DNA from: a virus
DNA length: 30,197 bases
Virus record (IMG/VR): IMGVR_UViG_3300047163_000237
Span: 1-30,197 of that record
Reading direction: 5' to 3' (one strand)
The position numbers and the translations under genes are program-made. Positions within the stretch are counted from its first letter, which is position 1; every line of letters begins with the position of its first letter. The notes beneath the pieces are model-generated. The model had not been told where the DNA came from. It saw only the letters and a program-made list of their open reading frames with translations, and did not search any database. Below, one piece after another: positions 7,781 to 15,585 of this stretch.

Positions 7781-8551
7781 CTACTCCTTGCTCTGCAAAG
7801 CGTAGAACTTGCTGCCTAAAATCTTCTTGATGCGCTCAGTAAGCTTTATCTCTCTGTCTTTCAAAGCGTCTGCTGCTCCCGTTGCGCTTAACACCTGATC
7901 TGTGTAGTTCACTTCGTTACGGATGGTAATCGAAGGGTTCTCCTTGTCCGTATTGTCTATGACGCTGGCAGGGGTATCATGTTTGTAAATCCATGCCGGA
8001 ATACCTCTGATGCCTCCTAGCTTCTTGGCACAAGCTGCCCAGCCTCCTTTAGCAAAGCCTACCTTGCCTTTCTCCTTTGTCAGGAACGGCTTTAGACCTT
8101 TCTGTACTTGCAGGATCAGAGAGGCGACTACGCCACCTCCTACCTTGCCTCGCTTCCATCTACGGTTATGGGCAGTGCCACCGTCAAAAGGTTGAATAGG
8201 GGTATTGCGGTTAAGTCCCTTGCTGTCTCGTAAAATCTTTGAAGCCTTATCGTACTGGCGAGCTTGAAACGCTTTCCAGAAACCGTCTGCCATGTCTTTG
8301 TTTTCAATCTGTAGCTCTTTGAAAACGGCTGATGCCTGAGCGTAAACACGGTTGTAGTCTCTGGCCAAGGCTTCCTCTCCCTGCTTCTTGGCTGCATCGT
8401 CTAGGCCGAAAGGCTGTGTGTACTTGGCCAATTCAACGCACAGCAGACGTGCCTCCTGCACCATGATCTTAGCAGGCTCTTCCTTGGTAAGCTTTACGAT
8501 CTCTCGTAGCTTGCCGTCCATGCCTGAGAAATCTACATCAACCTTTAGCAT
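7781..8551 (-). CDS. Putative neck or tail-completion protein
   Basis: I choose ATG 8551 (MLKVDVDFSGMDGKLREI), which overlaps the previous stop by one base; a start at 8584 would overlap that gene more. The 256-residue protein is basic. It starts with the 'VDxxG' and long-helix pattern seen in HK97 gp10-like neck proteins, then has a basic middle (RRWKRGKVGGG) and a C-terminal helical tail (EIKLTERIKKILGSKF). It follows a head-tail joining candidate, which fits this role. It is longer than the usual 110-170 residues of gp10-like proteins. Confidence 0.45.
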   Translation of the reverse strand: MLKVDVDFSGMDGKLREIVKLTKEEPAKIMVQEARLLCVELAKYTQPFGLDDAAKKQGEEALARDYNRVYAQASAVFKELQIENKDMADGFWKAFQARQYDKASKILRDSKGLNRNTPIQPFDGGTAHNRRWKRGKVGGGVVASLILQVQKGLKPFLTKEKGKVGFAKGGWAACAKKLGGIRGIPAWIYKHDTPASVIDNTDKENPSITIRNEVNYTDQVLSATGAADALKDREIKLTERIKKILGSKFYALQSKE

Positions 8552-8874
8552 TACGCGGTTACGTCCTGTAGCTCTAGCTCCCATGTTGTCTGTGTCGGAC
8601 TGATGGTATCAATGCGGTACGTCCTGCTACGCTGCACCAGCAGCACGGTATTACCTATGGCAGGAGCAACGGGAGACTTGAGAATGTCGCACAGGGCAAT
8701 AGAGATGGTGGCATGAGCTACTGACTGAAAGCCTCCCATGTCTAGGGGATTATGTACGCTCTCTATCCCTACAATGCAGGGGTAGGTAATCCCGTTGATA
8801 GTAGCTGACTCTCCTACTAGACCTTGCAGGGTTCTAATGGCTCCTGACAGCTTGGCTTGTAAATTTGTTTCCAT
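8551..8874 (-). CDS. Head-tail joining protein candidate (gpFII-like)
   Basis: The 107-residue protein begins with a helix (AKLSGAIRTLQGLVGESATI) and ends with beta sequence in which a GNTVLLVQRSRTYRIDTIS segment recalls the GD-x5-F-x-V-x-x-V-S pattern of lambda gpFII. Size and place, just before a neck-type gene, agree. It begins 58 bases inside the end of the glycosyltransferase gene, an unusually long overlap. A TAAGG-type sequence and an ATTGAC variant box lie upstream inside that gene. The assignment is tentative. Confidence 0.45.
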   Translation of the reverse strand: METNLQAKLSGAIRTLQGLVGESATINGITYPCIVGIESVHNPLDMGGFQSVAHATISIALCDILKSPVAPAIGNTVLLVQRSRTYRIDTISPTQTTWELELQDVTA

Positions 8875-9662
8875 CTTGCCTTAGCCGCCTTGTCAATGCT
8901 TCGCAGGAAATCTCTAAGGATCGCTTTACCGTCTGCCTCTGTGGAGCCGAGACAACGCGAAGCGATGGCAGTAACTAGCATTTCGTCTGACAAGGGGTAT
9001 CTGATCCAGCCATGATGCCCAAGGAGTACGGCAGTATCTACGTAGACAGAGAAACCTAGTTGCCTGACGCGACGACAGAAGAGCCAGTCTTCCGAAAGGT
9101 AGCGGCTCTTGTCCGTTGTCTCTGCGATAACGCCAACATCAAAGAAGCTGATGCGCTTGTCTTTGAATTGATCGTCTGTGTATTCCAGCTTGCTCTTGAA
9201 CGCTTCGCGGTAAGCCTCAAGTATCTTGCGAGGAATCAACATGCAACCTGTGCCACACTCGGCAACCTTCAATAAATCGTCAGAGCCTACCGTCTCGCCG
9301 GGAAGTCTGTTGTAGCAGAAGCGAAGCTCTGCCGTTTTAATGGCGTACTGTCCGCACACTACAGCGTCTTCTCTGCGAGCATCTACAATGCGCTTAATAT
9401 CGTCTGGTACGAAGTCTAAATCAGTGTCGAGAAAGAGAAGGTAATCACACTCTGTCTTGTGCAGGAAATCATGCGTTAGGTTGTTGCGAGAGCGAGTAAT
9501 GAGGGAATCGCCGGGATTTACATGCACTGCAAAGCTAACGTCATCCCCCGCAAAAAGCTGATCCTTGGTAGTGACAAGGTGCATGAGGGACTGCCAAAAC
9601 TCATGCCGTGCGCCATCGTCTACAGGCAGGCAGATGCAGATGCTTACTGGCTTTTTGCTCAT
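8817..9662 (-). CDS. GT2-type glycosyltransferase in the head-tail gene block
   Basis: The 281-residue protein has the features of a GT-A fold enzyme. It starts with a beta strand (VSICICLPV). The nucleotide-sugar region is near RSRNNLTHDFL, and a DxD motif sits at residues 79-81 (LLFLDTDLDF). An SEDW acceptor-region motif lies at 190-193, followed by GHHG at 215-218. Such enzymes transfer a sugar from an activated donor. No membrane segment is seen, so it is cytoplasmic. It lies just after the cement gene and terminator, so a capsid or tail protein is a reasonable substrate, though host surface sugar is also possible. Its start has a GTTGAC box and no Shine-Dalgarno sequence. Confidence 0.8.
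   Translation of the reverse strand: MSKKPVSICICLPVDDGARHEFWQSLMHLVTTKDQLFAGDDVSFAVHVNPGDSLITRSRNNLTHDFLHKTECDYLLFLDTDLDFVPDDIKRIVDARREDAVVCGQYAIKTAELRFCYNRLPGETVGSDDLLKVAECGTGCMLIPRKILEAYREAFKSKLEYTDDQFKDKRISFFDVGVIAETTDKSRYLSEDWLFCRRVRQLGFSVYVDTAVLLGHHGWIRYPLSDEMLVTAIASRCLGSTEADGKAILRDFLRSIDKAAKARWKQIYKPSCQEPLEPCKV
8892..8897 (-). promoter_or_regulatory. ATTGAC, variant late box inside the glycosyltransferase gene
   Basis: It sits 17 bases before ATG 8874, within the coding region of the upstream gene. It is a one-base variant of the GTTGAC hexamer at a comparable spacing. Confidence 0.3.
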
Positions 9663-9676
9663 GCCAGAGAGGGAGA

Positions 9677-9682
9677 GTCAAC
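9677..9682 (-). promoter_or_regulatory. GTTGAC box, 14 bases before the glycosyltransferase
   Basis: It lies just downstream of a strong terminator and 14 bases before ATG 9662. The spacer TCTCCCTCTCTGGC is pyrimidine-rich and has no Shine-Dalgarno sequence. Confidence 0.65.
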
Positions 9683-9688
9683 CTGTGC

Positions 9689-9724
9689 AAAAAAGAAGGC
9701 TCTAGGAATTAACCTAGAGCCTTC
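9689..9724 (-). terminator. Strong terminator after the capsid and cement genes
   Basis: The leftward strand has a perfect 12-bp stem GAAGGCTCTAGG / CCTAGAGCCTTC with a 6-base loop, followed by six T residues. It lies 38 bases after the cement stop. Most capsid and cement transcripts should end here, so the tail genes would be expressed by read-through or from another start. Confidence 0.9.
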
Positions 9725-9762
9725 CCACTTATGAATTAGGAACAGACTAACGACTGACAGCT

Positions 9763-10173
9763 TTAGAAGCGGAGAGAGACAGTCACGTTGTTTGCTGAGA
9801 TGTTGCCGTTAATGGCAGAGATAGCAGCAAGTCCTCTGATGTACGCACGAGCCGTAGGAGGCAAGCGGAACTGATCTGAGGTAGTAACGGTAGTGTTCGC
9901 ATTAACCACCGTAGAGCCAAGCTCTGAGATGTTAGCGAATGTCACGCCATCTGCCGAATCTTGGATTACTACGGTGAGAGCACCAGCAGTACCAAAGTTA
10001 GCGAGAGGGTCAATGTCCACCTGTACGGCAAACTGCTCTGATGCAGAGTAGGACTGTCCGTTTAGGTAAAACGGAGTAGTAGTAACATTAGAGTTGTTAG
10101 TTGCCGGAAGCGTAGCAGAAGCAACAAAAGATGCGTCCTGTAGCTTGCGTTGATTTTCGAGTGTAAATGCCAT
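9763..10173 (-). CDS. Capsid cement protein, Bbp16-like
   Basis: The 136-residue protein is mostly beta, with an N-terminal arm (MAFTLENQRKLQDASF) and a C-terminal segment FRLPPTARAYIRGLAAISAI. Bbp16-type cement proteins share this arm plus beta-sandwich plan and the 'LP ... RY/AYIRL' ending, and are encoded directly after a Bbp17-like major capsid protein, as here. They sit on the outer shell and stabilise it. The start has AGAAAGAAC eight bases upstream. A strong terminator follows, consistent with a highly expressed capsid pair. Confidence 0.7.
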   Translation of the reverse strand: MAFTLENQRKLQDASFVASATLPATNNSNVTTTPFYLNGQSYSASEQFAVQVDIDPLANFGTAGALTVVIQDSADGVTFANISELGSTVVNANTTVTTSDQFRLPPTARAYIRGLAAISAINGNISANNVTVSLRF

Positions 10174-10181
10174 AGTGATTA

Positions 10182-10190
10182 GTTCTTTCT
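10182..10190 (-). promoter_or_regulatory. AGAAAGAAC initiation element of the cement gene
   Basis: AGAAAGAAC ends eight bases before ATG 10173. The 20 bases up to and including this ATG match 18 of 20 with the equivalent stretch before ATG 19918. AAGGAAC lies at the same distance before ATG 22739. Confidence 0.4.
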
Positions 10191-10194
10191 GTGA

Positions 10195-11130
10195 TTAGGC
10201 TTCTGTGTTGGTAATCGCGCTCGAAACTACGAGAGGCTGGCCAGCAAGCTCTGTAGGAGCAGGGGCATAGCCGGGATTACCTGTGCTTGATGCAGGCTGA
10301 TAGCCAACGGCTGAACGAGCCTGTTGCAGCGTGTAGCTACCTACTTCATTTACGAACCAGCGCAGACCTTGGCGGTACTGTGAAGGAATCTTAGAGAGAA
10401 GCTGATTACCAAGCGCATCAGTGAGAGGGTGCGTAGCATCAATGTGCTTAACGCGGTACACGCTGTAGAGATTGGCAACGGTAAGACCGAACCAGCCCTT
10501 AAAGCTAGATACCCATGCAGGTTGCTTCTGGAAACCAGAGGTAGAGTTACCACCTGTTACAACTTGCTGCTCTACGAAAGGAGGCAGAGCCATAGAACCA
10601 TTTTTGCCGACAGCGAGCGAAACGCCCTGACGGTGCATTGCCACGAGGTAGGCAGAGGTAGAAGCGTTAGCGGCTCCTCCTGCATCAATCTCGTAGTTAG
10701 TATCACCGTTAATCAGCGACACGTAACCGGGGAAGCCAAGGGCATCATTGCCAGTGCCGTAGTACATCTGCTGTGCGAGATGGAAGAATGCTGACTTAAC
10801 CGCGCCGTCTGCTTCTTGAGCGAGGAAGTCTCCTAGCTGATCTCCTGAGCCTTCCGCAGTAAGCGTAGGAATCTCAAGATTAACGAGCATAGGATACATA
10901 TCCTTTGTCTCTTGAACGTAGGTAGACTTGCTAGTAGTGACGCCTTGCCCGTGCTTGACGAATCCAGCAGCAGGAAGCGCAGTTCTGCGAGTGACCTTGT
11001 AGGAAGTTCCCTCTTTAGGAAGGGCTTCAATATATTGAAGCTCAGGGGCAAAGCTAATTGCTGATTCTACGAGTCCGATAACGGGATCAGAACCAGAGCG
11101 AGCCGCCAAGTCTAAAAGTGTATATGCCAT
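10195..11130 (-). CDS. Major capsid protein, Bbp17-like
   Basis: The 311-residue protein starts MAYTLLDLAARSGSDPVIGLVES and continues APELQYIEALPKEGTSYKVTRR, a pattern typical of the Bbp17-type major capsid proteins of Bordetella phage BPP-1 relatives, an HK97-fold group. Later features are KGWFGLTVANLYSVYR and a Pro-rich C-terminus. Its neighbours, a scaffold candidate and head protease upstream and a cement protein downstream, fit well. No N-terminal delta domain is seen, so scaffold function is probably provided by the separate upstream gene. The start has a purine-rich AACAAGAAAT stretch rather than a GTTGAC box. Confidence 0.85.
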   Translation of the reverse strand: MAYTLLDLAARSGSDPVIGLVESAISFAPELQYIEALPKEGTSYKVTRRTALPAAGFVKHGQGVTTSKSTYVQETKDMYPMLVNLEIPTLTAEGSGDQLGDFLAQEADGAVKSAFFHLAQQMYYGTGNDALGFPGYVSLINGDTNYEIDAGGAANASTSAYLVAMHRQGVSLAVGKNGSMALPPFVEQQVVTGGNSTSGFQKQPAWVSSFKGWFGLTVANLYSVYRVKHIDATHPLTDALGNQLLSKIPSQYRQGLRWFVNEVGSYTLQQARSAVGYQPASSTGNPGYAPAPTELAGQPLVVSSAITNTEA

Positions 11131-11138
11131 AGTAGTAG

Positions 11139-11714
11139 TTATTTCTTGTTGTTGATTTGTTCTGAGAAGGCAGCCGCAACACGGTCTAAGCCCTTAAGGG
11201 CAGTAGTTTTTCCGTCTGGCTTTGTTGCAATCGGCGTAGGGATACCTACGGCTGCAATTTCTCTAATGACTTGCTTAGGAAGCTCAGCTTTGAGCTTCTT
11301 ATTATCTGCTACGATTTTGGTAACGGACTTAGCTAGTGACTTGAGCTTTTCGGCTCTAGTAGCTTTGCTCGCTGATTCGTCGTTAGCGTCGTCTGAGTCG
11401 TCAGGGGTAGCGTCAGACTCGTCTGTAGAATCAGAGTCCTCTGTGCTGTCGTCTGACTCGTCAGAACCGTACTTGCTGATAAGCTCCTGCAAGTCGGCAA
11501 TGAACTTGTCCAACTCTGAGCTATCGTCAGCAGGAGCGTCTTCTGCGGGTGCTGTCTCGTCATCAGCCTTTGCAGATGCAAGAGCCTCTAACTTCGCTGA
11601 CAGTTCCGAAATTGTGTTGTTAGCTGTAGCGAGCGCAGCCTTTGTCTCATCAAGAGCAGTATTAGTCTTGGCTTTGAAAGCAGAGAAGTCGGGGATTAAA
11701 TCGGCAATCTTCAT
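11139..11714 (-). CDS. Acidic scaffold-like protein
   Basis: The 191-residue protein has an N-terminal amphipathic helix (LDETKAALATANNTISELSAKLEAL). A very acidic Asp/Glu/Ser region spans about residues 50-115 (ESDDSTEDSDSTDES is typical), followed by a basic helical C-terminal part. Helical, highly charged proteins encoded directly before the major capsid gene are usually scaffolds, and the basic C-terminus could bind coat subunits. It lies after an S49 protease gene, which may digest it. No family signature is clear. The long Asp-Ser run makes the opposite strand open too, but that reading is a shadow. A GTTGAC box lies 18 bases before its start. Confidence 0.6.
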   Translation of the reverse strand: MKIADLIPDFSAFKAKTNTALDETKAALATANNTISELSAKLEALASAKADDETAPAEDAPADDSSELDKFIADLQELISKYGSDESDDSTEDSDSTDESDATPDDSDDANDESASKATRAEKLKSLAKSVTKIVADNKKLKAELPKQVIREIAAVGIPTPIATKPDGKTTALKGLDRVAAAFSEQINNKK

Positions 11715-11732
11715 GTATGAAGACGCCGACGT

Positions 11733-11738
11733 GTCAAC
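11733..11738 (-). promoter_or_regulatory. GTTGAC box, 18 bases before the scaffold gene
   Basis: TTGACA here also resembles a sigma-70 -35 box, but no -10 box follows at 16-18 bases. The spacer to ATG 11714 is 18 bases, the longest in the set. Confidence 0.55.
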
Positions 11739-11775
11739 TAGGGGAGAATCCTAGTAGTGAAAACGGAAGGTATAA

Positions 11776-12714
11776 CTACGAAGTAGCAGGACTAGCTACC
11801 GTATTTGAAGGAGACTCAGAAGGAGTCTCACTAGGAGCAGCAGGCTCTTCTGCTGGCTCAGGGGAGAAATCAATTTCTTGCAAGAGTGCTTCGTAAGAGT
11901 CGTCTTTGCTGCCTAGCTGATCTACAAGACCATTCGCTAGAGCGTCGATACCTAAGAAGGTTTGTCCCTGCATCGCTGCATCAGGTACTACTGCCTCATT
12001 CAATGCACGCATGGTCACTACGAAGTCACGGAACAGGCCGAAAATGCGGTCTACCTGAGCCTGTAGCTGTGCTCTGTGTTGCTCGCTCAGGGAAGGAGCA
12101 AAGCCAATGGCCTTAAACGTGCCTCCTGTGTTAATTACAGGATCAGCTTTGATACCCTCTTGCTCCCACTGTGCAGCACGATCAATCCACGGCATGTAAA
12201 CGCCGATAGAGCCAATGTCTGCCGACTCCGTAGAGAAGACGCGAGTAGCACCAGCAGCGAGCCAGTAGGCAGCACTGCATATCTGAGAGTCTGAGAAGAC
12301 GAAAACGGGAATCTCTAACGCTGTCTGTGCGATAGTCTCGGCAAGCTCTGGCGTACCAGTGACCATGCCACCGGGGGAATCAATGCAAAGCAGGATGCCT
12401 TTGACGTTCTGAGCGACAAGAGCCGCTAACTCTGTCTGTACGTCCTTTGTGTCCGTGTTCCCACAAGACTTTTCAATCTTGCTGAGTCCTTGGCCTATTA
12501 CGCCTTTGACGTGTACATGACCTATGCCGTTTACATCAATGGCAGCAGGCTCTCTCTGTACGAAGAAGGCAGAGGCGTCTGTGTCGCTGTCTGCTTTAAA
12601 TTCGCCATTCGTGGCGAATTTGGTTTCTAAGAGTCTCTGTATCGACGCATGACCGCTAGGCGTAATCAGCCAAGGGCGATAGTAAATCTGTTCTGCTACA
12701 TGCTGTAAGCGCAT
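11776..12714 (-). CDS. S49-family head maturation protease
   Basis: The 312-residue protein is a signal-peptide-peptidase-A (S49) type serine protease as used by phages such as lambda (protein C). Visible motifs are the oxyanion strand IDSPGG at 111-116, the nucleophile Ser147 in the SQICSAAYWLAAGA segment, DIGSIGV at 166-172 and the general base Lys201 in TFKAIG. After the protease domain the last 30 residues are a Pro/Ser/Glu-rich tail. The enzyme would degrade scaffold and trim head proteins during procapsid maturation. It lies between the portal group and the scaffold candidate. A GTTGAC box lies 14 bases before the ATG, with no Shine-Dalgarno sequence. Confidence 0.9.
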   Translation of the reverse strand: MRLQHVAEQIYYRPWLITPSGHASIQRLLETKFATNGEFKADSDTDASAFFVQREPAAIDVNGIGHVHVKGVIGQGLSKIEKSCGNTDTKDVQTELAALVAQNVKGILLCIDSPGGMVTGTPELAETIAQTALEIPVFVFSDSQICSAAYWLAAGATRVFSTESADIGSIGVYMPWIDRAAQWEQEGIKADPVINTGGTFKAIGFAPSLSEQHRAQLQAQVDRIFGLFRDFVVTMRALNEAVVPDAAMQGQTFLGIDALANGLVDQLGSKDDSYEALLQEIDFSPEPAEEPAAPSETPSESPSNTVASPATS

Positions 12715-12728
12715 GTAGAGAAGGCGAA

Positions 12729-12734
12729 GTCAAC
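12729..12734 (-). promoter_or_regulatory. GTTGAC box, 14 bases before the head protease
   Basis: It lies between the stop at 12736 and ATG 12714. The spacer TTCGCCTTCTCTAC is pyrimidine-rich and has no Shine-Dalgarno sequence. Confidence 0.65.
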
Positions 12735-12735
12735 T

Positions 12736-12981
12736 CTAGTAGATTCGGCTGCTGTGACGGGGAGCAGGTTGCGGCTCTGAGACAATCGTAAGGTATGGCC
12801 ACTGCTTCGCTACGTTTTGGAACAGGTCAAAGTCAGGATCAGGACTGCCACCGTTAGTAACAGGGTGCGCTTTCGCTATCGCGTTCAAGAGTTGAGTAGT
12901 CGTCTCTTCACCATCAACGGTAAACGTCTGGTTGTCCAGTTTGCCAAGGGCAGACTTGCCAGCGATTTTAAAGGTTATCAT
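12736..12981 (-). CDS. Small hypothetical protein, 81 aa
   Basis: The start overlaps the stop of the zinc-peptidase-like gene as ATGA, so translation is coupled. The 81-residue protein begins with a likely beta hairpin (MITFKIAGKSALGKLDNQTF), then a helix (TTQLLNAIAKAHPV), and ends with a proline-rich basic tail. No family is recognised. Its place between the zinc-peptidase-like gene and the protease suggests a minor head role. Confidence 0.6.
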   Translation of the reverse strand: MITFKIAGKSALGKLDNQTFTVDGEETTTQLLNAIAKAHPVTNGGSPDPDFDLFQNVAKQWPYLTIVSEPQPAPRHSSRIY

Positions 12982-13949
12982 TGTAGGTAACTTCCTCTGA
13001 GAGCTTTTACGGTATGGTCAAAGTAGTCAGGATCATTCTTTGCAAATTCGATAGGGTCAGCGTGTAGTCTTTCGATTCCCATTGAAGTTACCTCTGTCGC
13101 GTAAGTTTTGCCAGACGCATCTTGATAAGTTTTACCTACGTAAGCGTTGTGGAATTTGTCTGGCTTAGTCACCTCGCTAGGGTCATAGGCTTTGTTGCCT
13201 GTAATGTCTCGTAGACGTTGCGGTTTCTCTCCTGCTGTTCTGCGAGCTACAAAGGCTGCTGACTGCTGCAAGACTTCAGGGTGATTAGCTTCTAGTACGT
13301 GTCCCATCTCATGCGCCATGACACTGCCTCTTTGCTCTGTCTGTTCCATAGCTACATACTTGCCCTCTGGATCAGCGTAGGAGCGTTCTTTGCCTGAGTC
13401 GAATAGCTCCACTTTATGAGGTATGTTTACGTCTCGCGTAGTGTACCTGTGATAGATGTCTATCCCTTCCTGTATCTTGTCAGCGTTCTTAAAGCCGGAA
13501 GGATCAGCAATAGGAGTGTTACCCCTGCTGCCTGCTGGCACTTCTACAAGTTTCCTCGCTCGCTCAGTAAGCGTGTTCTGCCTGTCGTTGTATTCGTTGT
13601 ACGCTTTTAGGCTCTTTTTCTCTGCCGAGTTGAGTTGCTTTGTCAGCTTGGCTCTCGCTTTAGGATCAGTCTCTACCTCAAGTGCAGACTTGGCTTCGTT
13701 GTACTGCTGGTTTGCCTGTGCGTTCTGCTGAGCAAGTCGCGTTGTAATGCGCTCGTGATCGTCTTGCAGCTTCTTTAGACGCTGCCTGATGCGAGAGGGA
13801 GGCGTCTTGCTGGCAGGAGACGGCTTAGGCTTGCCCTGAGAGCCGCTAGAGCCTCCGCAGGGGATGAATCTACCTCGCTCGTCTCGGCATGGCTCAAACG
13901 CTCGTATAAGCGCACCGTAGAGCCGTCTAGCTTGCGAGAGAGAGAGCAT
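12978..13949 (-). CDS. HExxH metallopeptidase-like minor head protein
   Basis: The 323-residue protein lies directly after the portal, overlapping it by 23 bases, where minor head (MuF/gp7-type) genes normally sit. It has an N-terminal helix with CRDERGRFIPC, a coiled coil at about residues 52-135, and a C-terminal domain with HEMGH at 213-217. A conserved-looking tail TEVTSMGIERL ... DPIEFAKNDPDYFDHTVKAL sits at 285-315, in which Glu286 is a possible third zinc ligand. Similar tails occur in phage head-associated zincin domains. It may be an injected or head-bound protease. The MuF fold itself is not evident, so substrate and location are unknown. Confidence 0.6.
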   Translation of the reverse strand: MLSLSQARRLYGALIRAFEPCRDERGRFIPCGGSSGSQGKPKPSPASKTPPSRIRQRLKKLQDDHERITTRLAQQNAQANQQYNEAKSALEVETDPKARAKLTKQLNSAEKKSLKAYNEYNDRQNTLTERARKLVEVPAGSRGNTPIADPSGFKNADKIQEGIDIYHRYTTRDVNIPHKVELFDSGKERSYADPEGKYVAMEQTEQRGSVMAHEMGHVLEANHPEVLQQSAAFVARRTAGEKPQRLRDITGNKAYDPSEVTKPDKFHNAYVGKTYQDASGKTYATEVTSMGIERLHADPIEFAKNDPDYFDHTVKALRGSYLQ

Positions 13950-15582
13950 CTGCTTCCCCCTTCATCTTCGTTAAGATGCCGTTAAAGTCGTTTAGTGCTC
14001 TGGCAAACTGCTCTTGCTGGTGAGGTGGCAGGAGCATGGCAGGGCGGGGAGCCGTTGCCTGTGCAGGTTGTGCAGGGGGATTCTGACTGCCTGAGAAGTC
14101 CTCTGGTGCGTCTGCGGGTGCAGCACCCGGCTTAGCCGGGAAGACGGTAAGGTATGGGATGCCTACCAGCTTGCATTGATCCATCTTGTACTTTTCCTCT
14201 AGGATGCGCTGCATAAGCTTAGGTTTGTAGTTCGTGCCTCGTGCGCTGTAGTAGTCCTGATAGGTAGTAAGGCCAGCTTCAATAGCTGAGATGTCAGAAG
14301 CAACCTGATTACGATCAATGTTAAGCTTGCACGGCCCCTGCCAGTGGCAGTGCCACCATTTAGGATCAGCACAAGCTCTGATACGTCCTTTGTTTATCAT
14401 TACTGATACCCACCAGACATAGACGCGACGGCAGAAAGCCGTAGCGATCTTCTTCTGTATATGGTCAAAAAGGAATTGTGCATCTGCGAGCATGATGCGT
14501 GCGTTTACGCCTCCTAGCTCTGAGAGATTCCAGACAACTTCCAAGGGTAGACCTGTGCTTACAGCTACATCTCTGTAGAGCCATTCGAGGTATTCAATGA
14601 GATTAACGGAAGGTCTTTCACTGGTAAGCAGCTTAATATCCTCGTCTGCTCCTAAATGAGCGATAGAGCCTCCTGCAAAGAAGTCCTCTGCTATGGCAGT
14701 CTTGCCTGTTGGCTCTCCTGAGCCGTCAGGGTTAGTAGCAGTTTGCAGAAGCTCTCTCAGACTGCCTGACAAGCCCGCTTCACCTACGCCTTTGCCTGCT
14801 GACTTCTTGTAAACGACTCCTAGGAGTGAGTGCAGCTTGATGCTCGCTACCTCAAGTCCTTTGATGTCGAGTGCATCTAGTGCGCTGTTGGCTCCCCCAT
14901 GAAAGGGGGAGATTGCACGCACCTGATTAGGACGTTTGTAGTCTGCTACATGGATCATGTTAGCAGCATCAACGTCTACGAAGCCTCCACCGTCCGTAGT
15001 CTGTATAGAGTAGGCAACTACCTTGCCATTGCGATTAAGCTTAACGCCATCCCAGTAGGTAAACTCTCCTGCCTCAAGAGAGCCGGGAGCAGCACCAGAC
15101 GAGCCAACGTAACGAACCTCGAAATTATCGAACATCTGAACCTGTGGAGATTCCACCTGTGCAGAGTTTACGAGTGCTGCAAAGGCTTCGCCCTCGCCAA
15201 AGAAGTTCTCTGCCGCGTAACGCTGCATATCAAAGAATGACCATCTCCCCATTGCATCGCAGACAGTGGGATTAGTTGCCCATTCAACGAAGCCCTCTCT
15301 AATGATCTCATTCCATTCTGTGTCTGTAGTCTCTGGAATAGGGTAAAGACCTTCACCTACGCTGTAGCGTCCTACCTTCTTAATCATGCTTCCGATGATT
15401 CCTAGGTTTGCCTCTAGCATCCTCTTTTTCTTGAGGATGGTTTCTCGCGTGTACTGAGTAAATTCCTTCTCTGCGAACTGTGGCCAAGCCAAGAAGCTGT
15501 TGCTTCTCTGTCCGTCGATCTTGGCAGCATCGTAGAGAGTGTTGCCTAGTGCCTGTAGGCGATTGCGTATTACTGCTTTCAT
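13927..15582 (-). CDS. Portal protein, lambda family
   Basis: The 551-residue protein matches the lambda gpB-type portal in length and order. It has an N-terminal helical part with TRETILKKKRMLEANLGIIGSM, wing strands (GEAFAALVNS), the region MIHVADYKRPNQVRAISPFH and LEVASIKLHSLLGVVYKK. The stretch around LEYLEWLYRDVAVSTGLPLEVVWNLS corresponds to the clip and stem part, followed by a Pro/Ala-rich C-terminus. Portals form the 12-subunit ring through which DNA is packed and ejected. The gene starts three bases after the previous stop and is followed by the zinc-peptidase-like gene. Confidence 0.9.
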   Translation of the reverse strand: MKAVIRNRLQALGNTLYDAAKIDGQRSNSFLAWPQFAEKEFTQYTRETILKKKRMLEANLGIIGSMIKKVGRYSVGEGLYPIPETTDTEWNEIIREGFVEWATNPTVCDAMGRWSFFDMQRYAAENFFGEGEAFAALVNSAQVESPQVQMFDNFEVRYVGSSGAAPGSLEAGEFTYWDGVKLNRNGKVVAYSIQTTDGGGFVDVDAANMIHVADYKRPNQVRAISPFHGGANSALDALDIKGLEVASIKLHSLLGVVYKKSAGKGVGEAGLSGSLRELLQTATNPDGSGEPTGKTAIAEDFFAGGSIAHLGADEDIKLLTSERPSVNLIEYLEWLYRDVAVSTGLPLEVVWNLSELGGVNARIMLADAQFLFDHIQKKIATAFCRRVYVWWVSVMINKGRIRACADPKWWHCHWQGPCKLNIDRNQVASDISAIEAGLTTYQDYYSARGTNYKPKLMQRILEEKYKMDQCKLVGIPYLTVFPAKPGAAPADAPEDFSGSQNPPAQPAQATAPRPAMLLPPHQQEQFARALNDFNGILTKMKGEADALSLAS

Positions 15583-15585
15583 GGG

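Noticed and set aside
11146-11754. Long open frame on the rightward strand opposite the scaffold gene (202 codons)
   Set aside because: It is a low-complexity Ser/Leu/Ala shadow of the Asp/Ser-rich scaffold. The leftward frame has the expected neighbours and a GTTGAC box.
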